This document shows positions 55,019-64,000 of a DNA stretch of 64,000 bases, piece after piece. The position numbers and the translations under genes were made by a program. The notes beneath the pieces were generated by a model that was not told the DNA's origin, made no database searches, and was given only the letters and a program-made list of their open reading frames with translations. Location: contig NZ_KB893664.1 of NCBI RefSeq assembly GCF_000374145.1, positions 5,301-69,300 on the forward strand. The letters are read 5' to 3'. The stretch comes from Neomegalonema perideroedes DSM 15528. Lineage in GTDB: Bacteria; Pseudomonadota; Alphaproteobacteria; Rhodobacterales; Rhodobacteraceae. The number at the start of each line of letters is the position of its first letter. The stretch's first letter is position 1.

Positions 55019-55805
55019 GGGAGAGCGCCCGCGTCATGGCGCGCAGCTTCTCCAGAGTCTCCGCGCGGGAGACCGGCGGCGCGTCGTGATAATGGGCGAT
55101 ATAGGCGCAGGTCAGCGCCGCCGCCGCATCGCCCTGAGGCCCGAGGATCGGCGCGCTGAGGTCGATGACGCCCACCAATTGCTGCGAATCCGCCTCGCGC
55201 CAGCCCGCCGCCGCCACCTCCTCCAGATGGGCGGCCAGAGGCGCAAGGCGCGCCTCGGCGTCGGAGACCCCCCATTGCGCGAGGGTCTCGGCGCGGCGGT
55301 CGGGATGCTGGAAGGCCAGCAAGGTTTGCCCCGAGCCGGTTTCGAAGAGATCCAGCTGCGCCCCCACCCGCACGCGGAACTCCCAATGCGCCTTGGGGCT
55401 GGCCTGAGCCGCCACGATTCCCACCCCCGCCTCCGGCAGGACCAGATGGCAGGATTGCTGCGTCTCCAGCGCGAAGCGGTCCATCAGCGGCTGAGCCTGA
55501 GCCGCCATGCGCCGCAAGGGCGGATGGCTGTGCGCGAGCAGAAAAAGCTTCATCGTCAGAGCGTAGCGGTCGCCGCCCTCGATGCGCGCCACATAGCCCC
55601 GCGCCACGAGGCGCTCCAGCATGCGGTAGATCTCGGAGGGGCCGCGCCCCATGGCCTTGACCAGCTCCGCGCGGGTCATGCCGCCGGTCTGCGCGGCGAG
55701 GATCTCCAGAATGTCGAGGCCCTTGTCGAGCGTGGGAGCGCGATAGCGCTCGACGGAGGCCGCGCCTTCGATCTCCTCCATCTCGTCGTGCAGCGTCATG
55801 CTCAT
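55002..55805 (-). CDS. IclR-family regulator of the fucose operon
   Basis: This encodes 267 residues. An N-terminal winged HTH (about 20-85; TLDKGLDILEILAAQTGGMT, GPSEIYRMLERLVARGYV) is followed by the IclR effector domain (about 95-255; SCHLVLPEAGVGIVAAQ, GSGQTLLAFQ). IclR proteins often repress or activate an adjacent catabolic operon in response to a pathway intermediate. The gene is divergent from the L-fucose operon. A second start two codons in (55799) is possible. A small palindrome in the divergent region is a candidate binding site. Confidence 0.9.
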   Translation of the reverse strand: MSMTLHDEMEEIEGAASVERYRAPTLDKGLDILEILAAQTGGMTRAELVKAMGRGPSEIYRMLERLVARGYVARIEGGDRYALTMKLFLLAHSHPPLRRMAAQAQPLMDRFALETQQSCHLVLPEAGVGIVAAQASPKAHWEFRVRVGAQLDLFETGSGQTLLAFQHPDRRAETLAQWGVSDAEARLAPLAAHLEEVAAAGWREADSQQLVGVIDLSAPILGPQGDAAAALTCAYIAHYHDAPPVSRAETLEKLRAMTRALSLNEAG

Positions 55806-55867
55806 CCCCGTTTCGGCTTTATCCTGCTCGGCCGGAATCGAACCGAAAGAAATCCTTGCGTCAAGCG

Positions 55868-55891
55868 TTCATCTGTGAATAGATAGTTCAT
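55868..55891. promoter_or_regulatory. candidate IclR operator in the divergent region
   Basis: TTCA-TCTG-TGAA (55868-55879) is a short palindrome, and a further half-site TTCAT follows at 55887-55891 within an AT-rich stretch. It lies 63 bp upstream of the IclR start and about 50-75 bp upstream of the first fucose gene. The site is short, so the call is weak. Confidence 0.35.
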
Positions 55892-55941
55892 ATAAGAAAT
55901 GCGCATCCAAATTAAGGAGCGCAGGATCTGGGAGGATCCCC

Positions 55942-56679
55942 ATGCGCCTGACAGGCAAGACGATTCTGATGACGGCGGCGGGCCAAGGCATAGGGCGCGC
56001 CAGCGCGCTCGCCTGCGCGGCGGAAGGCGCGCGCGTGATCGCCACGGATCTCAGGCCCGAGCTGCTCGAAGGGCTCGACGGAATCGACGCCCGCCCGCTG
56101 GACGTGACCGATCCCGCCGCCATCCTCGCGCTCGCCGCCGAAGTCGGTCCGCTGGACGGGCTCTTCAATTGCGCGGGCTTCGTGCATCACGGAACCATCC
56201 TCGACGTGACGGACGAGGCTTGGGCTTTCAGCTTCGATCTCAACGTGACCTCCATGCTGCGCCTGACGCGGGCCTGTCTGCCGGGCATGCTCGCCCGCGC
56301 GGCCGAGACCGGGACCGCCAGCATTTTAAATATGGCCTCCATGGCCTCCTCGGTCAAAGGCTTCCCCAACCGCGCCGTCTACGGCGCGACCAAGGCGGCG
56401 GTGATCGGCCTGACCAAGGCCGTGGCGGCGGATTTCGTCAAACAGGGCCTCCGCTGCAACGCGCTGGGGCCCGGCACCGTGGACACGCCCTCCCTGCGCG
56501 GACGCATCGCCGCGGCGGCCGATCCGGTTCAGGCGGAGAAAGACTTCATCGCCCGTCAGCCCATGGGTCGCCTCGCGACCGTCGGGGACATCGCGCCGCT
56601 GGTCGTCTATCTGCTCTCCGACGAGAGCCGCTTCGTCACCGGGCAGGTCGTTCTTGCGGACGGCGGCGTCACCATCTGA
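55942..56679 (+). CDS. SDR, probable 2-keto-3-deoxy-L-fuconate 4-dehydrogenase
   Basis: This encodes 245 residues of a classical short-chain dehydrogenase. The cofactor motif is TAAGQGIG, NCAG lies near residue 77, and the catalytic Ser, Tyr and Lys fall within NMASMASSVKG and VYGATKAA. The end LADGGVTI is typical of the KDF-dehydrogenase group. It would oxidise 2-keto-3-deoxy-L-fuconate to the 2,4-diketo acid with NAD. It is first in the operon, with GGAGG before the ATG at 55942. The substrate is assigned from family likeness plus the complete set of partner genes here. Confidence 0.85.
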   Translation: MRLTGKTILMTAAGQGIGRASALACAAEGARVIATDLRPELLEGLDGIDARPLDVTDPAAILALAAEVGPLDGLFNCAGFVHHGTILDVTDEAWAFSFDLNVTSMLRLTRACLPGMLARAAETGTASILNMASMASSVKGFPNRAVYGATKAAVIGLTKAVAADFVKQGLRCNALGPGTVDTPSLRGRIAAAADPVQAEKDFIARQPMGRLATVGDIAPLVVYLLSDESRFVTGQVVLADGGVTI

Positions 56680-56729
56680 CTCCCCTTGCGGGGGTCTGCG
56701 GACGCCGGATCGCGGAAGGAGGTCGGGAG

Positions 56730-57563
56730 ATGCGGATTTTAGACGCTCATCGTCATCTCTGGCGGCTGGATCGCGGAGATTATCGCTGGCTGGCGGGCTC
56801 AGGCGGGCCTTTGCAGCCCTTGCGGCGCGATTTTCTGCCCGAGGACGCTCCGGACGACGCGGAGGTCGTCCTCGTGCAGGCGGCGGATTCCCTCGCGGAG
56901 ACCGAATTCCTGCTTGATCTCGCCCGCGTCGATTCCCGCATCAAAGGCGTGGTGGGCTGGGCGGACCTCGCTTCGCCGCAGGCGGCGGAGGATCTGCGCC
57001 ATCTGGCCTGCGATCCGAGATTCAAGGGCGTCCGGCCCATGCTTCAGGACATCCCGCAGACGGATTGGCTGCTGACCGCCCCGCGCCCGGAGGCTCTGGA
57101 GACGCTGAAGCTGCTCGGTCTGCGCTTCGACGCCCTCGTGACGCGGCGCCATCTCGGAGTCCTTGAGCGTTTCGCCGCCGCCCATCCTGATCTTCCGCTC
57201 GTGATCGACCATGCGGCCAAGCCCCAGATGGATGATGCGGCGGCTTGGCGCGCGGGCATGGCGGCTCTGGCGGCGCATCCTCAGGTCCATTGCAAGCTTT
57301 CGGGCCTGCTGACCGAACTCGCGCCGGATCGGCTGGCGGATCCGCTCCCGGCTCTGGAGGCGGTCTTCGCGCCTCTGCTGGAGCTGTTCGGCCCGCAAAG
57401 GCTGATCTGGGGCAGCGACTGGCCGGTGCTGACCCTCGCGGCCTCCTACGCGGATTGGCTGGATCTGACCGAAGCGCTGTTGCGCGATCTTTCCCCCGCC
57501 GAGCGCGCGGGGATCATGGGCGCGAACGCCGCGCGGTTTTACGGGGTCGAAGATCATGACTGA
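56730..57563 (+). CDS. amidohydrolase, probable L-fuconolactone hydrolase
   Basis: This encodes 277 residues of the amidohydrolase_2 family. The metal-binding HxH is in DAHRHLWRL near the start, a later His occurs in VIDHAAKPQ, and the C-terminal Asp is in [10 protein letters not shown]-fuconolactonase of Xanthomonas belongs to this family, and the operon lacks another lactonase. It would hydrolyse L-fucono-1,5- or 1,4-lactone to L-fuconate. The ATG at 56730 follows AAGGAGGT. The end overlaps the transporter ATPase gene by 8 nt. Confidence 0.85.
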   Translation: MRILDAHRHLWRLDRGDYRWLAGSGGPLQPLRRDFLPEDAPDDAEVVLVQAADSLAETEFLLDLARVDSRIKGVVGWADLASPQAAEDLRHLACDPRFKGVRPMLQDIPQTDWLLTAPRPEALETLKLLGLRFDALVTRRHLGVLERFAAAHPDLPLVIDHAAKPQMDDAAAWRAGMAALAAHPQVHCKLSGLLTELAPDRLADPLPALEAVFAPLLELFGPQRLIWGSDWPVLTLAASYADWLDLTEALLRDLSPAERAGIMGANAARFYGVEDHD

Positions 57564-59064
57564 CCTCATCCGGATGGAGGGGATCGACAAGCGTTTCCCC
57601 GGAGTCCATGCGCTGAAGGGCGTGAGCTTCGACCTCCGCCCCGGCGAGGTCCATGCTCTGATGGGCGAGAACGGCGCGGGGAAATCCACGCTGATGAAAT
57701 GCCTCTCCGGGGTTTACGTCCCGGATGGGGGGCGCATCCTCGTGGAGGGGAAAGAGGCCGTGCTGACCTCGCCCAAGGCGGCGCAGGATCTGGGCATCGG
57801 CATCATCCATCAGGAACTCGCCCTGATGCGCGATCTGACCGTGGCGCAGAACATCTGGATCGGCCGCGAGCCGCGCCTCTCCTTCGGGCGGATCGACGAA
57901 AAGCGCCTCAACGAGGAGACCGCCGCGCTCTTCCGCAATATGAACGCCCCCATGGACCCGCGCATGCTCGTCGGGCGGCTGACCATCGCGCGTCAGCAGA
58001 TGGTGGAGATCGCCAAGGCGCTTTCTCATCGCTCGCGCGCGCTGATCATGGACGAGCCCACCGCCGCGCTGAACGACGCGGAGATCGCCGATCTCTTCGC
58101 CATCATCCGCCAGCTGAAGGCGGAGGGCGTGGGGATCGTCTACATCAGCCATAAGATGGACGAAATCAAACGCATCGCCGACCGCGTGACCGTCATGCGA
58201 GACGGCGCCTACGTCGGCACGGTCGCGGCGGCGGAGACTCCCATCTCGAAGATCATCTCCATGATGGTCGGGCGCGAGATCGTGGACGAACGCCCCCCGG
58301 CGCCCGATCTTTCTCAGGCGGAGACCGCGCTCGAAGTGCGCGGAATCAGCCGCCGCCCCGATCTGCACGACGTGAGCTTCAGCCTGAAGAAGGGCGAGAT
58401 CCTCGGCTTCGCGGGGCTGATGGGCGCGGGACGCACCGAAGTCGCGCGGGCGATCTTCGGCGCCGATCCGCGCGACTCGGGCGAGATCCTCGTGCATGGG
58501 CGCAAAGTCGAGATCCGCAGCCCGAAAGACGCCGTGGCGGCCGGAATCGGCTATCTCTCCGAGGACCGCAAGCAATTCGGCCTCGCCTTGGGCATGGACG
58601 TGCGCGCCAACACCGCCATGACCAGCCTTTCGCGCTACGCCGACCGCTTCGGGCGCATCGACGAGACCGCGTTGGAGCGCATCGCCCGCGACTACATCAA
58701 AACTCTGAGCATCCGCACGCCTTCGGATCTTCAGGAGGCGCGGCTCCTCTCGGGCGGGAACCAGCAAAAGGTGGTCATCGCGAAATGGCTCCTGCGCGAT
58801 TGCGAGGCGCTGATCTTCGACGAGCCCACCCGCGGCGTGGACGTCGGGGCGAAGGCCGAGATTTATCGTCTGCTGGAGGAGCTGGCCGCCGCAGGCAAGG
58901 CGATCATCGTCATCTCCAGCGAATTGCCCGAGGTCTTGCGCTTGTCGCATCGGATCGCGGTGATGTGCGAGGGGCGTCTGACCGGTTTTCTCCCCGGAGG
59001 CGCCAGCCAAGAAGAGATCATGGCTCTGGCGATCCGCCGCGAGTCGGCGCAGGCGGCGGAATAA
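57556..59064 (+). CDS. sugar ABC transporter ATPase, RbsA/MglA-type (likely L-fucose)
   Basis: This encodes 502 residues with two ATPase domains. The first has Walker A GENGAGKS, signature-region [15 protein letters not shown] and Walker [13 protein letters not shown]. The second has a changed P-loop (GLMGAGRTE), [15 protein letters not shown] and [14 protein letters not shown]. This is the normal RbsA/MglA pattern, where the second site is degenerate. Together with the permease and binding protein behind it, it forms a CUT2-type importer. L-fucose is inferred as cargo from the catabolic genes of the same operon. Confidence 0.9.
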   Translation: MTDLIRMEGIDKRFPGVHALKGVSFDLRPGEVHALMGENGAGKSTLMKCLSGVYVPDGGRILVEGKEAVLTSPKAAQDLGIGIIHQELALMRDLTVAQNIWIGREPRLSFGRIDEKRLNEETAALFRNMNAPMDPRMLVGRLTIARQQMVEIAKALSHRSRALIMDEPTAALNDAEIADLFAIIRQLKAEGVGIVYISHKMDEIKRIADRVTVMRDGAYVGTVAAAETPISKIISMMVGREIVDERPPAPDLSQAETALEVRGISRRPDLHDVSFSLKKGEILGFAGLMGAGRTEVARAIFGADPRDSGEILVHGRKVEIRSPKDAVAAGIGYLSEDRKQFGLALGMDVRANTAMTSLSRYADRFGRIDETALERIARDYIKTLSIRTPSDLQEARLLSGGNQQKVVIAKWLLRDCEALIFDEPTRGVDVGAKAEIYRLLEELAAAGKAIIVISSELPEVLRLSHRIAVMCEGRLTGFLPGGASQEEIMALAIRRESAQAAE

Positions 59065-59075
59065 GGGACGATCCT

Positions 59076-60056
59076 ATGAGCGAGACTAAAACTCTGATTT
59101 CCGGCGCCGCGCAGCAAAAGCTTCTGGCCTTCGCCAGCCTGATCGCCTTGCTGATCGGCTTTTCGCTCGCCTCGCCGAACTTCATGCAGACCTCGAACAT
59201 GATGTCGATCCTTCAGGCGACTTCAGTGAACGGGGTTCTGGCGGTGGCGGCGACTCTGGTCATCATCACCGGCGGCATCGACCTGAGCGTCGGCACGCTG
59301 ATGACCTTCTGCGCGGTGACGACGGGCGTCGTGCTGACCTGGGGCGGCATGCCGCTGCCTTTGGGCGTGCTGACCGCGCTCGCGACGGGCGCGCTGGTCG
59401 GGCTGACCTCGGGAGCCTTCGTCGCCAAGATGAAGATCCCGCCCTTCATCGCCACGCTCGGCATGATGCTGATCCTGAAAGGGCTTTCGCTGATCGTCAC
59501 CGGCGGCCGCCCGATCTATTTCAACGACACGCCGGGCTTCACCGAAATCTCGCAGGGCAGCCTCGTCGGGAAGCTCATTCCCTCTCTGCCTCTGCCGAAC
59601 GGCGTGCTGATCCTCTTCCTCGTGGCGGGGGCGGCGAGCTACATCCTCGCGCGGACGGTGCTGGGGCGCTATTGCTTCGCCTTGGGCTCCAACGAGGAGG
59701 CCGTGCGGCTCTCCGGCGTGAACGTCGACCGCTGGAAGATGGCGATCTACGCTCTTGCGGGCGCCGTCTGCGGCGTGGCCGGATTGCTCATCGCCAGCCG
59801 TCTGAATTCGGCTCAACCCGCCCTCGGACAGGGCTATGAGCTGGACGCCATCGCGGCGGTGGTCATCGGCGGCACCTCTCTTGCGGGCGGACGCGGCACC
59901 ATTCTCGGCACCCTGATCGGGGCCCTGATCATCTCGGTGCTGACCAACGGCTTGCGGATTCTCTCGGTCGCGCCGGAATGGCAGACCGTGATCACCGGCG
60001 CGATCATCATCGTGGCCGTCTACGCCGACCAGCTTCGGCGCGGCAAAACCAAATAA
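59076..60056 (+). CDS. sugar ABC transporter permease, RbsC-type
   Basis: This encodes 326 residues with about eight to ten hydrophobic helices. The family motif VIITGGIDLSVGTLM and later AAVVIGGTSLAGGRGTILGT are typical of RbsC/XylH permeases of the CUT2 class. The ATG at 59076 follows the ATPase stop by 11 nt. It should form the homodimeric membrane channel for the sugar, probably L-fucose. Confidence 0.91.
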   Translation: MSETKTLISGAAQQKLLAFASLIALLIGFSLASPNFMQTSNMMSILQATSVNGVLAVAATLVIITGGIDLSVGTLMTFCAVTTGVVLTWGGMPLPLGVLTALATGALVGLTSGAFVAKMKIPPFIATLGMMLILKGLSLIVTGGRPIYFNDTPGFTEISQGSLVGKLIPSLPLPNGVLILFLVAGAASYILARTVLGRYCFALGSNEEAVRLSGVNVDRWKMAIYALAGAVCGVAGLLIASRLNSAQPALGQGYELDAIAAVVIGGTSLAGGRGTILGTLIGALIISVLTNGLRILSVAPEWQTVITGAIIIVAVYADQLRRGKTK

Positions 60057-60086
60057 TTCTGAAAAAGAACCTCAGGAGGAAACCCC

Positions 60087-61040
60087 ATGTTCTTCAAACG
60101 CAGAACCCTTCTCATGAGCCTCGCCGGGGCCTTCGCCCTGACGCTCGGCGCCTCCAGCATGGCCGCCGCTCAGGACAAGCCCTATATTCCGCTGATCTCC
60201 AAAGGCTTCCAGCATCAGTTCTGGCAGGCCGTGAAGGCGGGCGCCGACAAGGCCGCCGCCGAGTTCGACGTCGAGGTGACCTTCGAGGGCCCCGACAACG
60301 AAAGTCAGGTGGATCGCCAGATCGACATGCTGGCCGCCGCCCTCGCCAAGAAGCCCGCCGCCATCGGCTTCGCGGCGCTCGACAGCCAAGCCGCGATTCC
60401 GCTGCTGCGTCAGGCTCAGAGCGCCGGGATTCCGGTCGTGGCCTTCGACTCCGGCGTCGAGAGCGACATTCCCGTCGCCACCGCCTCCACCGACAACATC
60501 GCCGCCGCGGCCCTCGCCGCCGATAAGATGGCCGAGCTGATCGGCGGCGCGGGCAAAGTGGCTCTGGTGGTGCATGACCAGACCTCGCGCACCGGCATCG
60601 ACCGCCGCGACGGCTTCGTCAACCGCATCCGCGAGGCCCATCCGGGCATCGAGATCGTGGCCGTCGAATATGGCGGCGGCGATCATCTGCGCTCCACCGA
60701 GATCACCAAGACCCTCCTTCAGGCCAATCCCGATCTGAAGGGCGTCTTCGGCGCCAATGAAGGCTCGGCGGTGGGCGTGGTCAACGGCGTGCGCGAGATG
60801 AAGGCGAACGTCGTGATCGTGGGCTACGACTCGGGCCGCGCGCAGACCGACGCCATTCGTCAGGGCCTGATGGCCGGCGCCATCACGCAGAATCCCGTCG
60901 GCATCGGCTATGAGACGGTGAAGGCCGCCCTCGCGGCCAGCCGCGGCGAAGCGGTCGAGTCCAAGATCGACACCGGCTTCTACTGGTACGACGCCACGAA
61001 CATCGACGACCCGGAGATTTCGGCGGTTCTCTACGACTGA
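60087..61040 (+). CDS. sugar-binding periplasmic protein, RbsB-type
   Basis: This encodes 317 residues with signal peptide RRTLLMSLAGAFALTLGAS cut near AAA. The mature chain YIPLISKGFQHQFWQAVKAG is the typical opening of CUT2 sugar-binding proteins, and the periplasmic-binding fold continues with GFAALDSQAAIPLL and VVAFDSGVESDIPVAT. It probably binds L-fucose or a related deoxy or methyl-pentose. It lies 30 bp after the permease gene with a GGAGG ribosome site, and is followed by a strong hairpin. Confidence 0.9.
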   Translation: MFFKRRTLLMSLAGAFALTLGASSMAAAQDKPYIPLISKGFQHQFWQAVKAGADKAAAEFDVEVTFEGPDNESQVDRQIDMLAAALAKKPAAIGFAALDSQAAIPLLRQAQSAGIPVVAFDSGVESDIPVATASTDNIAAAALAADKMAELIGGAGKVALVVHDQTSRTGIDRRDGFVNRIREAHPGIEIVAVEYGGGDHLRSTEITKTLLQANPDLKGVFGANEGSAVGVVNGVREMKANVVIVGYDSGRAQTDAIRQGLMAGAITQNPVGIGYETVKAALAASRGEAVESKIDTGFYWYDATNIDDPEISAVLYD

Positions 61041-61056
61041 GTTCCTCCCCCAACTC

Positions 61057-61081
61057 GCCGGGGGCCTTCGCGGCCCCCGGC
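61057..61081 (+). terminator. hairpin after the binding-protein gene
   Basis: GCCGGGGGCC (61057-61066) pairs perfectly with GGCCCCCGGC (61072-61081) around a TTCGC loop, followed by CCTTTGCTT. It lies inside the operon between transport and catabolic genes, so it is likely a partial terminator or an mRNA-stabilising element that raises binding-protein dose. Confidence 0.7.
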
Positions 61082-61101
61082 CCTTTGCTTGCGAGACGGA
61101 T

Positions 61102-61940
61102 ATGAAACTCTTGCGCTATGGCCCCAAGGGTCAGGAGAAGCCCGGCCTTCTGGACGAAGCGGGCCGCCTGCGCGATCTCTCGGCCCATGTCGGGGATCTC
61201 GCCGGGGCGGCGCTGGAGCCTGAGGGTTTGGCGCGGCTGGCCGCGCTGGATCCTGCGAGCCTGCCTATGGTCTCCGGCGCGCCGCGCCTCGGGCCTTGCG
61301 TGGGGCGGGTGGGGAAATTCATCTGCATCGGCCTGAACTACGCCGACCACGCGGCCGAAAGCGGCATGCCCGTGCCCGCCGAGCCGGTGGTCTTCAATAA
61401 ATGGACCTCGGCCATTTGCGGCCCCGACGACGAGATTGAAATCCCCCCCGGTTCGGTCAAGACCGATTGGGAGGTGGAGTTGGGCGTGATCATCGGCAAG
61501 GGCGGGAAACATATCCCTGAAGCCGAGGCTCTGGGCCATGTCGCGGGCTATTGCGTCATCAACGACGTCTCGGAGCGCGAATGGCAGCTGGAGCGCGGCG
61601 CCACCTGGGACAAAGGCAAGGGCTTCGACACCTTCGGCCCCCTCGGCCCCTGGCTCGTGACGCCCGACGAGATCCCGAACGTGGACGAGCTCGGCATGTG
61701 GCTGGAGATCGACGGCAAGCGCTATCAGAACGGCTCCACCCGCACGATGATCTTCAAGGTTCCGCAGATCATCGCCTATGTCTCGCGCTTCCTCTCGCTT
61801 CAGCCGGGAGACGTGATCTCGACGGGCACCCCGCCGGGCGTGGGGCTCGGACAAAAGCCGCCGGTCTATCTCAAGGGCGGCGAGACCATGCGTCTCGGAA
61901 TCGACGGACTCGGCGTTCAGACTCAGAAAGTCGTGCGGAC

Positions 61941-61944
<4 letters not shown>
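61102..61944 (+). CDS. FAH-family hydrolase, probable 2,4-diketo-3-deoxy-L-fuconate hydrolase
   Basis: This encodes 280 residues of the fumarylacetoacetate hydrolase family. Conserved parts are FICIGLNYADHAAESGM, the metal-binding TDWEVELGVIIG region with Glu residues, GYCVINDVSERE and STGTPPGVGLG. In the Xanthomonas-type L-fucose route the FAH-family enzyme splits 2,4-diketo-3-deoxy-L-fuconate into pyruvate and L-lactate. The fit to the operon is exact, but related family members act on other diketo acids. It overlaps the dehydratase gene by 4 nt. Confidence 0.87.
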
Positions 61945-63991
<2,047 letters not shown>

Positions 63992-64000
63992 GAACCCGGC

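Overview
The window is GC-rich (coding regions roughly 65-70% by eye), densely packed and mostly organised in translationally coupled operons. Gene content (urtABCDE, the CTQ amine dehydrogenase cluster, an oxidative L-fucose route, TonB receptors) fits an Alphaproteobacterium, perhaps near the Rhodobacterales; the exact taxon cannot be read from the sequence. I see no tRNA, rRNA, transposase, phage gene or cas gene.

Layout. 1-555: the trailer end of a CRISPR array (nine repeats, leader side outside the window). 631-12847: an unrecognised locus of six genes whose products all carry export signals; five are on the minus strand with stop/start overlaps (SUMF1-like protein, small Cys-containing protein, two helical proteins, a 1,681-residue coiled-coil protein) and one small Cys-rich coiled-coil protein is divergent. 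13051-22250: the complete quinohemoprotein amine dehydrogenase (QHNDH) system, qhpA-D-C-B-E-F on the minus strand, qhpG divergent, qhpR convergent. 22304-25464: acyl-CoA ligase and aldehyde dehydrogenase, which would carry the aldehydes made by QHNDH on to acyl-CoA; a shared upstream motif suggests common control. 25623-31404: the urea ABC transporter urtABCDE with a near-consensus sigma-54 promoter. 31767-37051: a VWA-domain exported protein with three tandem 84-residue repeats, a sigma-54 activator fused to a sulfonate-type binding protein, a GNAT enzyme and an XRE-cupin repressor with a perfect operator.

37237-52940: iron acquisition. The first part has an ECF sigma factor, a siderophore-interacting flavoprotein (SIP), a TonB receptor with a signalling domain, and fhuC-fhuD-fhuB with a second SIP. 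The second is a heme-type TonB receptor operon with an SbmA/YddA-type ABC protein, a heme-utilisation-like protein, a ChaN-family protein and a third SIP. 53055-55018: a YegD-type Hsp70 and a possible degenerate recombinase. 55002-63991: an IclR regulator and a complete non-phosphorylating L-fucose operon with its own ABC transporter.

The strongest leads for something undescribed are the all-exported locus (631-12847), the sigma-54 activator/SsuA-like fusion (33934-35946), the heme locus that uses an SbmA/YddA-type transporter instead of HmuTUV, and the putative QhpR regulon motif joining amine oxidation to acyl-CoA formation.
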